64,000 nucleotides of DNA. Source: an uncultured Prevotella sp. (GTDB lineage Bacteria > Bacteroidota > Bacteroidia > Bacteroidales > Bacteroidaceae). Positions within the stretch are counted from its first letter, which is position 1; every line of letters starts with the position of its first letter. The notes under the pieces were generated by a model that was not told the DNA's origin, made no database searches, and worked only from the letters and a program-made list of their open reading frames with translations. The stretch lies in assembly GCA_900540375.1 (NCBI GenBank), contig UQFS01000016.1, forward strand, positions 9,344 through 73,343, in the 5' to 3' direction. Positions 27,150-35,153 of this stretch are shown in pieces. The position numbers and the translations under genes were made by a program.

Positions 27150-27215
27150 ATCATTTCTATTTATTTGTTGTATATATAATGGTAGATGACAAAGTACCAA
27201 AGAGATACCTGCTCT

Positions 27216-27332
27216 TCATAAGAATAATCCAGACTGTAGAACTTTTATATCTCCTTGGTGAGCCATAATAGCGGCCCACGTTTTATTTGTCTTCTTGACT
27301 TCTTCTTGCTTATTATTATTATTCGTCTCCAT
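27216..27332 (-). CDS. Possible 38-residue peptide gene ahead of the lipoprotein
   Basis: ATG 27332 opens a 38-codon frame ending at TGA 27216: a hydrophilic N-terminus rich in Asn, Lys and Glu (METNNNNKQEEVKK) followed by TWAAIMAHQGDIKVLQSG. A near-perfect promoter box lies 16 bp upstream, making this the first frame of the transcript that continues into the lipoprotein gene 67 bp later. No family recognised; it could be a leader peptide, a small protein, or chance. Confidence 0.4.
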   Translation of the reverse strand: METNNNNKQEEVKKTNKTWAAIMAHQGDIKVLQSGLFL

Positions 27333-27347
27333 AGCTACTTATTTTTT

Positions 27348-27356
27348 GCAAATATA
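27348..27356 (-). promoter_or_regulatory. Promoter -7 box for the small ORF/lipoprotein unit
   Basis: TATATTTGC on the minus strand, exact match to TAnnTTTGY, 16 bp before ATG 27332. Confidence 0.55.
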
Positions 27357-27611
27357 CAATAAGTTCTTGAATATTCCAAGGAAAATGAAGATTTTATCTC
27401 ACCCGTACGTACCAAACTCGCGATAACTCCAAATAGCAACAACTATAGCGATTTGGCGTGAGTTAGTTGTTATTGTTGGTTAGAAAATATTCTTTCAAGA
27501 TAGAAAAACATAAAAAATGAAAGAAATGTGGGACAAAAAGTACAACGTCTCACTTTTTTTCGTATATTCGCAGAATAAAAAACATTGTATAATAACCAAA
27601 ACCAAAGAACT

Positions 27612-27779
27612 ATGAACACAAGAAACAAACAACTTACAGCCAAGGAACGCCTGTACACAGGCAAGCACCACGGACGCCATATCGATGAGGACTTTGAGCA
27701 CGACTGCCTCGATGGAGACAGTGGCGAGATAGACAGCTATGACACCTTCGATGACAGCAATGCCAAAAAAAACGATTAA
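27612..27779 (+). CDS. Hypothetical small acidic protein
   Basis: A 55-residue frame starting at ATG 27612, with a basic first half (NKQLTAKERLYTGKHHGRH) and a strongly acidic second half (DEDFEHDCLDGDSGEID). A weak promoter-like TATATTCGC lies at 27563-27571. Its TAA is followed at once by an intergenic repeat unit, as with established genes in this window, which supports it being real. No function can be assigned. Confidence 0.5.
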   Translation: MNTRNKQLTAKERLYTGKHHGRHIDEDFEHDCLDGDSGEIDSYDTFDDSNAKKND

Positions 27780-27838
27780 GCCTCACCCCCTGCCCCTCTC
27801 CAAGGGGAGAGGGGGGAGTAATTACCGCCAAGGGTGAT
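27780..27838 (+). repeat. Palindromic intergenic repeat, unit 1
   Basis: Begins GCCTCACCCCC directly after a TAA, has the inverted pair CCCCTCTCC/GGGAGAGGGG, and ends ATTACCGCCAAGGGTGA. Same family as units at 28150-28229, 35612-35671 and 62222-62347. Confidence 0.85.
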
Positions 27839-27985
27839 GATTCACTCACAAAGACGCTAAGGTCGCAAAGATTCCGCAAAGAAAGGAGACGGGAAGATCT
27901 CGCAGCAACGCAAAGGAAGCAAAGGAAGGAGCGAGACGTATGGGAGTGCGTCAGCCCTTTGCGATCTTTGTGGCTTTGCGAGAAA
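27839..27985. repeat. Second repeat type (CACAAAG...GCAAAG element)
   Basis: Two related arms in inverted orientation: CACAAAGACGCTAAGGTCGC (27847-27866) and, on the other strand, the complement of GCGATCTTTGTGGCTTTGCG (27961-27980). Repeated CGCAAAG/GCAAAGGAAG words lie between. No credible gene is here; minus-strand frames through it are translations of the repeat. Confidence 0.6.
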
Positions 27986-27990
27986 AAGAA

Positions 27991-28024
27991 GCCCTTCCCT
28001 AACCCTCCCCAAGGGGAGGGAATT
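27991..28024. repeat. Short palindromic repeat remnant
   Basis: CCCTTCCCTAACCCTCCCC followed by AAGGGGAGGGAATTGCGAT; the CCCTCCCC/GGGGAGGG pair forms a short hairpin of the same style as the main repeat family. Confidence 0.55.
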
Positions 28025-28149
28025 GCGATACCCAAACATTGCTGTAACATACGAATATTAGACTTAGAGTTTAACTCTCCACTACGCGGAATAAAGAATA
28101 TAACCGAACATCAAGAAAACAAATTCTCGATATTCGATAATCAAACAGT

Positions 28150-28229
28150 CTCACCCCTTGGAAGTGATCACTCCCCTCTCCCTTTGGAGAGGGGGATGGG
28201 GGTGAGGCTGCAGGCTTGGGGGTGAGGCT
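28150..28229 (-). repeat. Palindromic intergenic repeat, unit 2, abutting the MATE stop
   Basis: On the minus strand the MATE TAA is followed at once by AGCCTCACCCCC; the unit contains the CTCTCC/GGAGAG palindrome and a second partial AGCCTCACCCCC copy inside, and ends near TGATCACTTCCAAGGGGTGA. It could act as the MATE terminator. Confidence 0.85.
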
Positions 28230-29567
28230 TTACCCGCGCAGCCGACTTAGCGTATGCGCCATGACGGGAACGGTCAACAAGAAGGAGCAGACATCGCTGA
28301 CGGCCTGGCACATCTCCACGCCCATCAGTCCGAAGAAATGCGGAAGGATGAGGATGAGCGGGATGAAGAAAAGGCCACTGCGTGCCGAGGCCAGCAGGTT
28401 CGCGGCCACCGGCATGCGACACGTCTGCGTGAGCATGTTGCTCGTCATGATCATACTGTTGAGTGGCAACGAGCAGAGCTGCCAGCGCAGGGCGACGATA
28501 CCCACGGCAATCACCTCTGCGTCGTTGCGGAAGATCCCGATGAGATGATCGCTGAGGAGCCAGCCGACAACCGTGCAAACGATGAGGAAAGTCGTGCCCA
28601 CAGCGATCGTGAACCAATAGGCACGCTTCAGACGCGGAATGAGACGGGCGCCGAAGCAGAAGCCACAAAGTGGTTGGAAGCCTTGTCCCAAGCCGATGAC
28701 GACAGCCATGACCATCATCGTGATACGGTTGACAATGCTCATGGCGGCAATGGCTGCGTCGCCGTAGTTGCCTGCGGCATGGTTAAGCATCGTCGTGGCC
28801 AGACAGAGCAGTCCTTGACGACACAGCGACGGGCTGCCTCCAAAGAAGATCTCCTTAAAGGCGGACCACGAGGGAGAGAAGAGCCGGAAGCGGATGGCGA
28901 TGTTTTCTCCACGGCGCGTCATGAAGAAAAGAATAAGGAAGCTCACCACCTGACCGGTCACCGTGGCGAGAGCCGCACCGGCTACGCCCCAATGACACAC
29001 AAAGATGAAGAGCGGGTCGAGCCCTACGTTGAGGATGGCACCCGTGACGATGCCAACCATGGCAAAGGAGGCGTTGCCCTGCAGACGCAACTGATTGTTG
29101 AGTGTCAGCGAGCCGGTCAGAAAAGGCGCACCGAAGAGCACGATGCCGAGATATTGCCGTGTGTGAGGCAGGATCGTCGGGGTGGCACCCAACAGCAATG
29201 ACAAAGGGTTGAGAAAGATCCAACCCAGCACAGCGATCAGCGTACCTGCCAAAAGTGAGAAACAGAAGCCTGTCGCTGCCATACGGGCGGCGTTGTCGTG
29301 GCGGCGTGCGCCCAACTCGCGCGAGATATAGTTGCCGGAACCGTGACCAAAGAAGAAGCCGATGGCCTGCACAAAGAACATCATCGAGAACACTACACCC
29401 ACGGCAGCCGTAGACTGTGTGTCGAGCTTACCCACGAAAAACGTGTCCGCCATATTGTATAGGGCGGTGACAAGCATACTGATGATCGTCGGGATGGCCA
29501 TCGTCGGTATGACACGACGAATCGGTGCGGTGGTGAGATAGGTGTAGTTGTCTGTTCCTGCGTGCAT
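28230..29567 (-). CDS. MATE family multidrug/sodium antiporter
   Basis: A 445-residue protein with 12 predicted transmembrane helices in two homologous halves, opening with IRRVIPTMAIPTIISMLVTALYNMADT (split as MAIPTIISML and LYNMADTFFVG) typical of MATE proteins. It exports cationic drugs or metabolites in exchange for Na+ or H+. It starts 4 bp after the exonuclease III stop and is the last gene of a long minus-strand run. Its stop codon touches an intergenic repeat. Confidence 0.93.
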   Translation of the reverse strand: MHAGTDNYTYLTTAPIRRVIPTMAIPTIISMLVTALYNMADTFFVGKLDTQSTAAVGVVFSMMFFVQAIGFFFGHGSGNYISRELGARRHDNAARMAATGFCFSLLAGTLIAVLGWIFLNPLSLLLGATPTILPHTRQYLGIVLFGAPFLTGSLTLNNQLRLQGNASFAMVGIVTGAILNVGLDPLFIFVCHWGVAGAALATVTGQVVSFLILFFMTRRGENIAIRFRLFSPSWSAFKEIFFGGSPSLCRQGLLCLATTMLNHAAGNYGDAAIAAMSIVNRITMMVMAVVIGLGQGFQPLCGFCFGARLIPRLKRAYWFTIAVGTTFLIVCTVVGWLLSDHLIGIFRNDAEVIAVGIVALRWQLCSLPLNSMIMTSNMLTQTCRMPVAANLLASARSGLFFIPLILILPHFFGLMGVEMCQAVSDVCSFLLTVPVMAHTLSRLRG

Positions 29568-29571
29568 AACG

Positions 29572-30351
29572 TTATTTCAGTTGCAGCTCCACGGGGCAGT
29601 GGTCACTGCCGAAGACCTCGTTGTGGATTTCGGCCGCCGTGATGCGCGGCTGCAAGCTGTCGGACGTGAGGAAGTAGTCGATGCGCCACCCTGCGTTTTT
29701 CTCTCTCGCACGGAAGCGGTAGCTCCACCACGAATATTTCACCTCGTCGGGGTGCAGCAGGCGGAAGGTGTCAGTGAAACCGCTGTTGAGCAGCACCGTC
29801 ATCTTCTCGCGCTCCTCGTCGGTGAAGCCCGCGTTGTGGCGGTTGGTCTTTGGATTCTTGATGTCGATCTCCTCGTGTGCCACGTTCATATCACCGCAGA
29901 CGATGACCGGCTTCCTATCGTTGAGCGCCAAGAGGAAGTTGCGGAAATCGTCTTCCCACTTCATGCGATAGTCGAGACGGCGCAGCCCGTCCTGCGAGTT
30001 TGGTGTGTAGACACAGACGAGATAGAAGTCTGCGTATTCGAGCGTAATGACACGTCCCTCATGGTCGTGATCATTGATGCCCATGCCATAGGCCACACTC
30101 AGCGGTTCCTGCCGCGCGAAGATTGCCGTACCGCTGTAGCCTTTCTTGTCGGCATAGTTCCAATAAGACGTATATCCGGGGAATTGCAGGTCGAGCTGTC
30201 CGGCCTGCATCTTGGTTTCTTGCAGACAGAAAAAGTCAGCATCCAAGTCTTTGAAGTAAGCCTCAAAACCTTTGCTGATGACTTTATCGTCGTCGGTCTT
30301 CGGCTTCATGCAAGCGCGAAGGCCGTTGACATTCCAGGAGATGAATTTCAT
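29572..30351 (-). CDS. xth: Exodeoxyribonuclease III
   Basis: A 259-residue AP endonuclease/3'-5' exonuclease. Start at ATG 30351 gives the canonical MKFISWNVNGLRA. Active-site elements are visible: LQETKMQ (metal-binding Glu), VCVYTPN, CGDMNVAHEEIDIKNPKTN (Asp/Asn), WRIDYFLTS and the final GSDHCPVELQL (Asp-His). It acts in base excision repair. It lies 89 bp after folE and 4 bp before the MATE gene. Confidence 0.96.
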   Translation of the reverse strand: MKFISWNVNGLRACMKPKTDDDKVISKGFEAYFKDLDADFFCLQETKMQAGQLDLQFPGYTSYWNYADKKGYSGTAIFARQEPLSVAYGMGINDHDHEGRVITLEYADFYLVCVYTPNSQDGLRRLDYRMKWEDDFRNFLLALNDRKPVIVCGDMNVAHEEIDIKNPKTNRHNAGFTDEEREKMTVLLNSGFTDTFRLLHPDEVKYSWWSYRFRAREKNAGWRIDYFLTSDSLQPRITAAEIHNEVFGSDHCPVELQLK

Positions 30352-30440
30352 GCGTTTGTGATTAAAGGGTGCTATATTTAATATGGTGTAGCCATCGGAA
30401 TGATGCACCTGCTATATATATAATAAGGTGTAGGCAACTG

Positions 30441-31022
30441 TTATTTCACTTTCAGCAGGCTGAGGAACTCCATTCTCGTCTTTGCCGACTCGAAGACGCC
30501 ACTGTAGGCACTTGTCGTCGTCATGGAGTTCTGCTTCTCCACGCCGCGCATCTGCATACAGAGGTGGCGGGCCTCCAACACGACCATCACACCTTGCGGC
30601 TTGAGCGTCTCACGGATGCACTGTTCGATCTGCTCTGTCAACCGTTCCTGCACTTGCAGTCGGTGGGAGAAGATGTCGATGACACGGGCGATCTTGCTCA
30701 GTCCGGTGATGTAGCCATTGGGGATATACGCCACGTGCGCCTTACCGAAGAACGGCAGCATGTGGTGCTCGCACATCGAGAAGAAGTCGATGTCCTTGAC
30801 GATGACCATCTGATTGTATTTCTCCTCAAAGAGTGCGTCGGTGAGCACCTTCTTCGGATCCTGTGTGTAGCCGCGGGTGAGTGTCTGCATCGCCTTTGCC
30901 ACGCGCATCGGCGTCTTGACGAGTCCCTCACGTTCCGTGTCTTCTCCCAGCAAAGTCAGTATGTCTTTATAGTGATTGGCCAGATCGTCGAGTCCCGGCC
31001 GAAATTCTGTTTCTGGATTCAT
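30441..31022 (-). CDS. folE: GTP cyclohydrolase I
   Basis: A 193-residue enzyme that makes 7,8-dihydroneopterin triphosphate from GTP, the first step of folate (and queuosine precursor) synthesis. Zinc and substrate residues are visible in FSMCEHHMLPFFGKAHVAYIP (split: SMCEHHMLPF, GKAHVAYIP), followed by GLSKIARVIDIFSHRLQVQE and the C-terminal EARHLCMQMRGVEKQ. Length fits type IA. It follows a SPOR-domain gene, an order I recall as common in Bacteroidales. Confidence 0.97.
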   Translation of the reverse strand: MNPETEFRPGLDDLANHYKDILTLLGEDTEREGLVKTPMRVAKAMQTLTRGYTQDPKKVLTDALFEEKYNQMVIVKDIDFFSMCEHHMLPFFGKAHVAYIPNGYITGLSKIARVIDIFSHRLQVQERLTEQIEQCIRETLKPQGVMVVLEARHLCMQMRGVEKQNSMTTTSAYSGVFESAKTRMEFLSLLKVK

Positions 31023-31171
31023 TTATGCAGTGTAAAATGTTGAATGAATTACAATGTTAAGCGTTGAATGATGAATGTTGAATGAAGAGCGTTGAGTGAT
31101 GAATGACAGCCACCCTTATGGTGCACTAATTTATTCATTATACACTATACATTACACATTCATACATTTAT
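31023..31171. repeat. AT-rich intergenic stretch with repeated TGTTGAATGA-like words
   Basis: Several imperfect copies of GTTGAATGA/GATGAATG on one side and of complementary-looking CATTATACAC, ACATTACACATTCAT on the other. Low-complexity spacer between the SPOR gene and folE; no gene seen. Confidence 0.5.
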
Positions 31172-32131
31172 TTAGTTCACCGTGATCTTTCCCTTGACGA
31201 TGGTAGCGGCCTTATAGCCCATCTTTCTGACAGCGTGCAGCATCTTCTCAGCCTCACCGAGCGAGCGGTAGTTGCCCACGCGGCAGATCCATCGGGGAGA
31301 ATAGAAGTGAACATATATCGGTTGGTCAGGGAAACGCATCTTGATGTCGTTGCCTGCCTGTTGAGCTTTCATCTTATCGGCGCGAGTGTTGCCGCCAGCG
31401 AAGGCCTGCACACGATAGCCGGTGACCTTGCGGCTGCCACGCATCACCTTCTTGCGCATGTCGACCGTCGGGATCGACATCTCGTCATCGTCCTGATGAC
31501 GTACCTGACTCTTGCGCTCACTCTCTAATTTCCTTTTATAGGCCTCGGCTTCGCGTACCCATTGTGCTCTTTTCTCAGCCTCAGCACTCTCAGCCCTGGC
31601 CTTCGCCTCCTCGGCAGCCTCCTGGCGTGCCAAAGCCTCAGCCTCTTGCTTCGCCTTGGCGTCAGCTTCCTGTCGCCGCATCTCGGCGAGTTGTTCTTCT
31701 TTCTTTGCTGCCTCTGCTGCAGCCTCAGCCTTTTTCTGTTCAGCTACTGCGGCGGCACGGCGGGCAGCCTCAGTGTTTCTGTTGGTTTGGGTGGAAGACT
31801 TCTTGTCCAGCGTCATGGCAGCCTTGCGCTCTGCCTCCTTGGCTTTGTCGAAAGTGCTCTGCTGTTGCGCTACTACCGTCTTACTTCCCACGGTCTTTGC
31901 CTGAGCACTTGTCTTCGCGCTCGGCGTATTGTTGTTTTGTGTGGTCGTGTTCTTTTCCGGGGACGAAAGTGCGCTGCCGTTGACGAGATCCGTGATCGCC
32001 TTGCTCTGCGTCACCGTGATCTTACCCTCGCCTTGCTTCTGTTGTTGCAGATGTCCAAGGAAGGTCTGTGCGTGCATCGGGACGATGCCCAATGTCAGCA
32101 TACCGATAATCCCCAAGATCAGTCTCTTCAT
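31172..32131 (-). CDS. SPOR-domain envelope protein
   Basis: A 319-residue protein with a signal peptide (cleavage near VPMHAQ), a long Ala/Lys/Glu-rich helical region with many AEAKKEEQ-like repeats (residues about 90-215), and a C-terminal SPOR domain (about 235-315; GYRVQAFAGGNTRADKM, WICRVGNYRSLGEAEKML). SPOR domains bind denuded peptidoglycan, usually at division sites. Context: between tpiA and folE, an order I recall from other Bacteroidales. The DNA for the helical region is low-complexity and gives spurious frames on the other strand. Confidence 0.92.
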   Translation of the reverse strand: MKRLILGIIGMLTLGIVPMHAQTFLGHLQQQKQGEGKITVTQSKAITDLVNGSALSSPEKNTTTQNNNTPSAKTSAQAKTVGSKTVVAQQQSTFDKAKEAERKAAMTLDKKSSTQTNRNTEAARRAAAVAEQKKAEAAAEAAKKEEQLAEMRRQEADAKAKQEAEALARQEAAEEAKARAESAEAEKRAQWVREAEAYKRKLESERKSQVRHQDDDEMSIPTVDMRKKVMRGSRKVTGYRVQAFAGGNTRADKMKAQQAGNDIKMRFPDQPIYVHFYSPRWICRVGNYRSLGEAEKMLHAVRKMGYKAATIVKGKITVN

Positions 32132-32147
32132 AATCGTCGTGATAAAA

Positions 32148-32224
32148 GTCAGGAATTAGAGAAGCGGCGCGATGCCACCACAGAGCAGTGGAGCGTATCC
32201 CGCCCCGACTCTCTAATTCCTGAC
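32148..32224 (-). promoter_or_regulatory. Long hairpin between tpiA and the SPOR gene
   Basis: GTCAGGAATTAGAGA (32148-32162) and TCTCTAATTCCTGAC (32210-32224) are a perfect 15-bp inverted repeat; the 47-base interior also holds CCAC/GTGG pairing. It lies in the spacer of a presumed operon and has no T-run, so an RNA processing or stability element is more likely than a terminator. Confidence 0.65.
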
Positions 32225-32237
32225 AGATGATGGATAA

Positions 32238-32996
32238 TTACTTCCAAGCGTCGATGATAGCCTTGAAGTCAGCAGCCTTCAGAGAAGCGCCGCCGATCAG
32301 ACCGCCGTCGATGTCAGGCTTAGCGAAGAGCTCCTTAGCGTTGCTGGGCTTGCAGCTACCGCCGTAGAGGATAGTAGTGTCCTCAGCAGCCTCTTTGCCG
32401 TACTTCTCAGCAACGATGCTACGGATGTAAGCGAGCATCTCCTCTGCCTGGTCGCTGGTAGCCGTCTTACCTGTGCCAATAGCCCAGATCGGCTCATAAG
32501 CCAGTACGATGTTCTTCCACTCCTCAGCAGAGAGGTTGAAGACGCTGCCGTCGAGCTCAGCCTTGACGACCTCGTTCTGCTTGTTAGCCTCGCGCTCCTC
32601 GAGAGTCTCGCCGCAGCAGAAGATCACCTTCAGTCCGTTGGCCAAAGCCAGCTGAACCTTCTCCTTCAGGATCTCAGCAGTCTCGTGATAGTACTGACGG
32701 CGCTCGCTGTGACCCAGGATGACATACTGTGCACCGGTAGACTTCACCATAGCGGCAGAAACCTCACCTGTGTAAGCGCCCTTCTCCTTGTCAGCGCAGT
32801 TCTCAGCACCGAGAGCCACTACATTCTGATCCAGGATCTCAGCGACCTTAGCCAAGTGGATGAACGGAGTGCAGACGATGACACCACAGTTTGGTTTGTC
32901 AGCAGCACAAGCCTCGTTGATCTCTTTTGCCAGGGCGATGCCCTCCTGCAGGTTCTCGTTCATTTTCCAGTTGCCTGCAACGATTTTCTTTCTCAT
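32238..32996 (-). CDS. tpiA: Triosephosphate isomerase, internal start within the fused frame
   Basis: From ATG 32996 the frame encodes a full 252-residue triosephosphate isomerase: GNWKMN (Lys13-type catalytic lysine), YVILGHSERRQYYHE (catalytic His), LAYEPIWAIGTGKTA (catalytic Glu and loop 6) and LYGGSCKPSNA near the C-terminus. It interconverts glyceraldehyde-3-phosphate and dihydroxyacetone phosphate in glycolysis. The bases before the ATG are A/G-rich (AATAGAAAGGAAAAGTAAA), like a normal Bacteroidota start region, so translation of a free cytosolic enzyme from this ATG is the expected main product. Confidence 0.93.
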   Translation of the reverse strand: MRKKIVAGNWKMNENLQEGIALAKEINEACAADKPNCGVIVCTPFIHLAKVAEILDQNVVALGAENCADKEKGAYTGEVSAAMVKSTGAQYVILGHSERRQYYHETAEILKEKVQLALANGLKVIFCCGETLEEREANKQNEVVKAELDGSVFNLSAEEWKNIVLAYEPIWAIGTGKTATSDQAEEMLAYIRSIVAEKYGKEAAEDTTILYGGSCKPSNAKELFAKPDIDGGLIGGASLKAADFKAIIDAWK

Positions 32997-34388
32997 TTTA
33001 CTTTTCCTTTCTATTAATGATAAGTTAAACAATTGTTGTTGTATCTGATTTTCTTTTTTCTTCTGCCAAGCTCTGAGCCATTTCGTCCAAGCCCACAGTC
33101 TGTCGGCGAGCGTGAGGAGGAACAGCGGCAAGATAAACCAGAGGGCCACCTTTGCCATCGTACCTGCGACGGTATGGCCGTCGGGCTGTCCGATCGGCAG
33201 CTTGCTAATGTCACCATGGAGGTCGGATGCGTCGGGCAGATCATTGTGGCTCCACTTGCGCAGAATGGTGCCGTTCTTGATGAGCATCAGTCCGGGATTG
33301 CTGCGTATCATCGTCTTGAGTGTGGTGCCGTCGGTAACCATGAAGGGATATTCCGCGCCCGTGATGTCCTCCCAGTGTTTGATGTCCTTATTGCTCGAAG
33401 CCGTCAGACAGTAGAACGGGATATGCTTGTCAATGCAATATTCATAGAGCTGGTCGATGGCACCAAAGTTGCCGTCGTCGGCAGTGCTCAGGTCCGGGGC
33501 GACGAGCAGGAAGGTATATCCGCGGCGGTCGAGGACGCTGTCGGTAAGGTCGTCACCCGAGCGCGTCTGTATGGAAAAGTCGTGGATCGGCGGCACATAG
33601 CCCTCGGCGGTCTGCACAGTCTTGGAGTCGATAAACTTCCACGTCGAGTCGGGATAGTTGTCGAGGGTGAACTCTTTCTTCACGCCGTTCTTTTCCAAGA
33701 TAAAGGTCGTCTCGAATTTGGGCTGCGGCGCACCGGGCGGAATCTCCATGCCTTTCTTGATGTTCACGCCTACATGATAGGGACGGAAGTCAAAGACCGG
33801 CAGTTTATAGAGACAGTAGGTGCTCGTGACGATGATGAAGACGACGGTGTAGTTGACGGCAATCCACTGGTTGGTCTTCGAGATGAAGCGGTACATGCTG
33901 AGCGGCTTCCGCCACAACAGCACGGCGCAAGCCGTAAGCGCGATATTCTTCAGCAGCGATTCGGTGTTGGTGAGGTGGATGGCATCGCCGAAACAGCCGC
34001 AGTCCTTGACGGGATTGGCAATGACGAGCCACAGCGTGATCAGTGTCATCACCGACATGAAGACGAGGATAACCCTTGACGCCAGGCGCCGGTGGATGGC
34101 AAAGACCATGAAGATACCCAGACAAAACTCCAGGCCGGCGAGCAACACTGCCGCCGAGATGAGCAGATAATCGGGCAGAGCGCCTGCCAAGCCGACAGCC
34201 TCAAGATAGTCCTGCATCTTGTAGAGCGTACCCAGCGGGTCGATGGCTTTGACATAGCCGGAAAAGATGAAGGTCAGTCCAACTACAAAGCGGGCTATGT
34301 TGACGAGGATCGTCGTCAACATCGTTTGCCAGCGGGGCGTGGTGCGGGCTTGTATTTGGGACTGTATGTTATCTTCTTTGTCGGTCAT
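32238..34388 (-). CDS. DoxX/MauE-like membrane protein fused in frame to triosephosphate isomerase
   Basis: One uninterrupted 716-codon frame from ATG 34388. Residues about 22-180 are a DoxX/MauE-like four-to-five helix membrane domain with a DCGCFGD cysteine motif near residue 130; about 180-440 is an extracytoplasmic thioredoxin-like region (FLLVAPDLSTADDG); a last transmembrane helix (ALWFILPLFLLTLA) precedes a basic tail. From residue 465 (MRKKIVAGNWKMN) the sequence is a complete triosephosphate isomerase. I recall the two as separate adjacent genes in relatives. The joining stretch (QQQLFNLSLIERKSK) looks like translated spacer, so loss of the first gene's stop is likely. Either a membrane-tethered isomerase exists, or both fusion and free isomerase are made from the internal ATG. 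Confidence 0.85.
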   Translation of the reverse strand: MTDKEDNIQSQIQARTTPRWQTMLTTILVNIARFVVGLTFIFSGYVKAIDPLGTLYKMQDYLEAVGLAGALPDYLLISAAVLLAGLEFCLGIFMVFAIHRRLASRVILVFMSVMTLITLWLVIANPVKDCGCFGDAIHLTNTESLLKNIALTACAVLLWRKPLSMYRFISKTNQWIAVNYTVVFIIVTSTYCLYKLPVFDFRPYHVGVNIKKGMEIPPGAPQPKFETTFILEKNGVKKEFTLDNYPDSTWKFIDSKTVQTAEGYVPPIHDFSIQTRSGDDLTDSVLDRRGYTFLLVAPDLSTADDGNFGAIDQLYEYCIDKHIPFYCLTASSNKDIKHWEDITGAEYPFMVTDGTTLKTMIRSNPGLMLIKNGTILRKWSHNDLPDASDLHGDISKLPIGQPDGHTVAGTMAKVALWFILPLFLLTLADRLWAWTKWLRAWQKKKENQIQQQLFNLSLIERKSKMRKKIVAGNWKMNENLQEGIALAKEINEACAADKPNCGVIVCTPFIHLAKVAEILDQNVVALGAENCADKEKGAYTGEVSAAMVKSTGAQYVILGHSERRQYYHETAEILKEKVQLALANGLKVIFCCGETLEEREANKQNEVVKAELDGSVFNLSAEEWKNIVLAYEPIWAIGTGKTATSDQAEEMLAYIRSIVAEKYGKEAAEDTTILYGGSCKPSNAKELFAKPDIDGGLIGGASLKAADFKAIIDAWK

Positions 34389-34451
34389 GACCAAGTGTTG
34401 CGTAAAAAATGCGAATGTAGGATCTTATCAAGCAGTGGCGGAAGCGCCTGA

Positions 34452-35015
34452 CTACTCTTTCTCTGCGGGTCGTTTCGTGCGTATCGCACCGAAGACCGCA
34501 TAGTTGATGATATCGTAGTAATTGCTGTCAATGCCTTCTGAGACAAGCGCCTTGCCCTCGTTCTCTTCGAGCTCTTTGACGCGCTCTATCTTTGTGAGGA
34601 TGAAATCGGTATAGCTCGTTACGCGCATGTCTCTCCAAGCCTCGCCATAGTCGTGGTTCTTTCGTTTCATCAACTCGAAAGCTTCGTGAGCATAGTGGTC
34701 ATAGAGTTTCAGCGCCTCGTCCGGTGTGGTGTCAATGGTGTCGGCAAAGCCCTCCTTGAGCTGTATGAGCCCAATGATGCCATAGTTGATCAGCGCGATA
34801 AACTCCGGCCGGATGCCCTCACCGACAAGACTTTCTCCCGTGATCTCGAGCGTGCGGATGCGCTTGGCTTTGATAAAAAGCTGGTCAGTAAGCGAAGAAG
34901 GACGTAGCATACGCCATGAGGCGCCATAGTCATGGAGCTTCTTGGCAAAGAGCTGTCTGCACTCTGCCATGACGTTCTGGAACTGTTTCTCGGTTTCTTG
35001 CACGTTTGTACTCAT
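34452..35015 (-). CDS. DUF1599 family protein
   Basis: A 187-residue cytoplasmic protein made of two copies of one unit: KLHDYGASWRMLRPSSLTDQ with LFIKAKRIRTLE (residues about 25-57) and RKNHDYGEAWRDMRVTSYTD with FILTKIERVKELE (about 118-150). This is DUF1599, whose fold I believe is related to MazG-like/nucleotide pyrophosphohydrolase-type helical proteins, although no activity is established. It starts the run DUF1599, DoxX-TIM, SPOR, folE, xth, MATE behind a TAACTTTGC promoter box. Confidence 0.88.
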   Translation of the reverse strand: MSTNVQETEKQFQNVMAECRQLFAKKLHDYGASWRMLRPSSLTDQLFIKAKRIRTLEITGESLVGEGIRPEFIALINYGIIGLIQLKEGFADTIDTTPDEALKLYDHYAHEAFELMKRKNHDYGEAWRDMRVTSYTDFILTKIERVKELEENEGKALVSEGIDSNYYDIINYAVFGAIRTKRPAEKE

Positions 35016-35039
35016 TATTATATATAGAGCTTAGTTTCT

Positions 35040-35048
35040 GCAAAGTTA
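35040..35048 (-). promoter_or_regulatory. Promoter -7 box for the DUF1599-led operon
   Basis: TAACTTTGC on the minus strand, exact match to TAnnTTTGY, 24 bp before ATG 35015. Confidence 0.6.
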
Positions 35049-35153
35049 CAGAATTAAATCGACCTGTACGAATGAAAGTCGCTAAATCATGAGATTTTTT
35101 TAATGTTATGGTCTTATTTCTAATTAAATCGAGAAACGGAAATAAAATAAGGA

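Noticed and set aside
27634..28050. 138-codon minus-strand frame
   Set aside because: Most of it is a translation of intergenic repeat elements.
27780..28229. CRISPR array
   Set aside because: Repeats are of different kinds and spacing, palindromic and spread through the window; no regular repeat-spacer pattern.
28254..29201. 315-codon plus-strand frame opposite the MATE gene
   Set aside because: Highly charged low-information translation of the antisense strand of membrane helices.
33033..34079. 348-codon plus-strand frame opposite the DoxX-like region
   Set aside because: No signal or motif, fully antisense to a recognised membrane protein.
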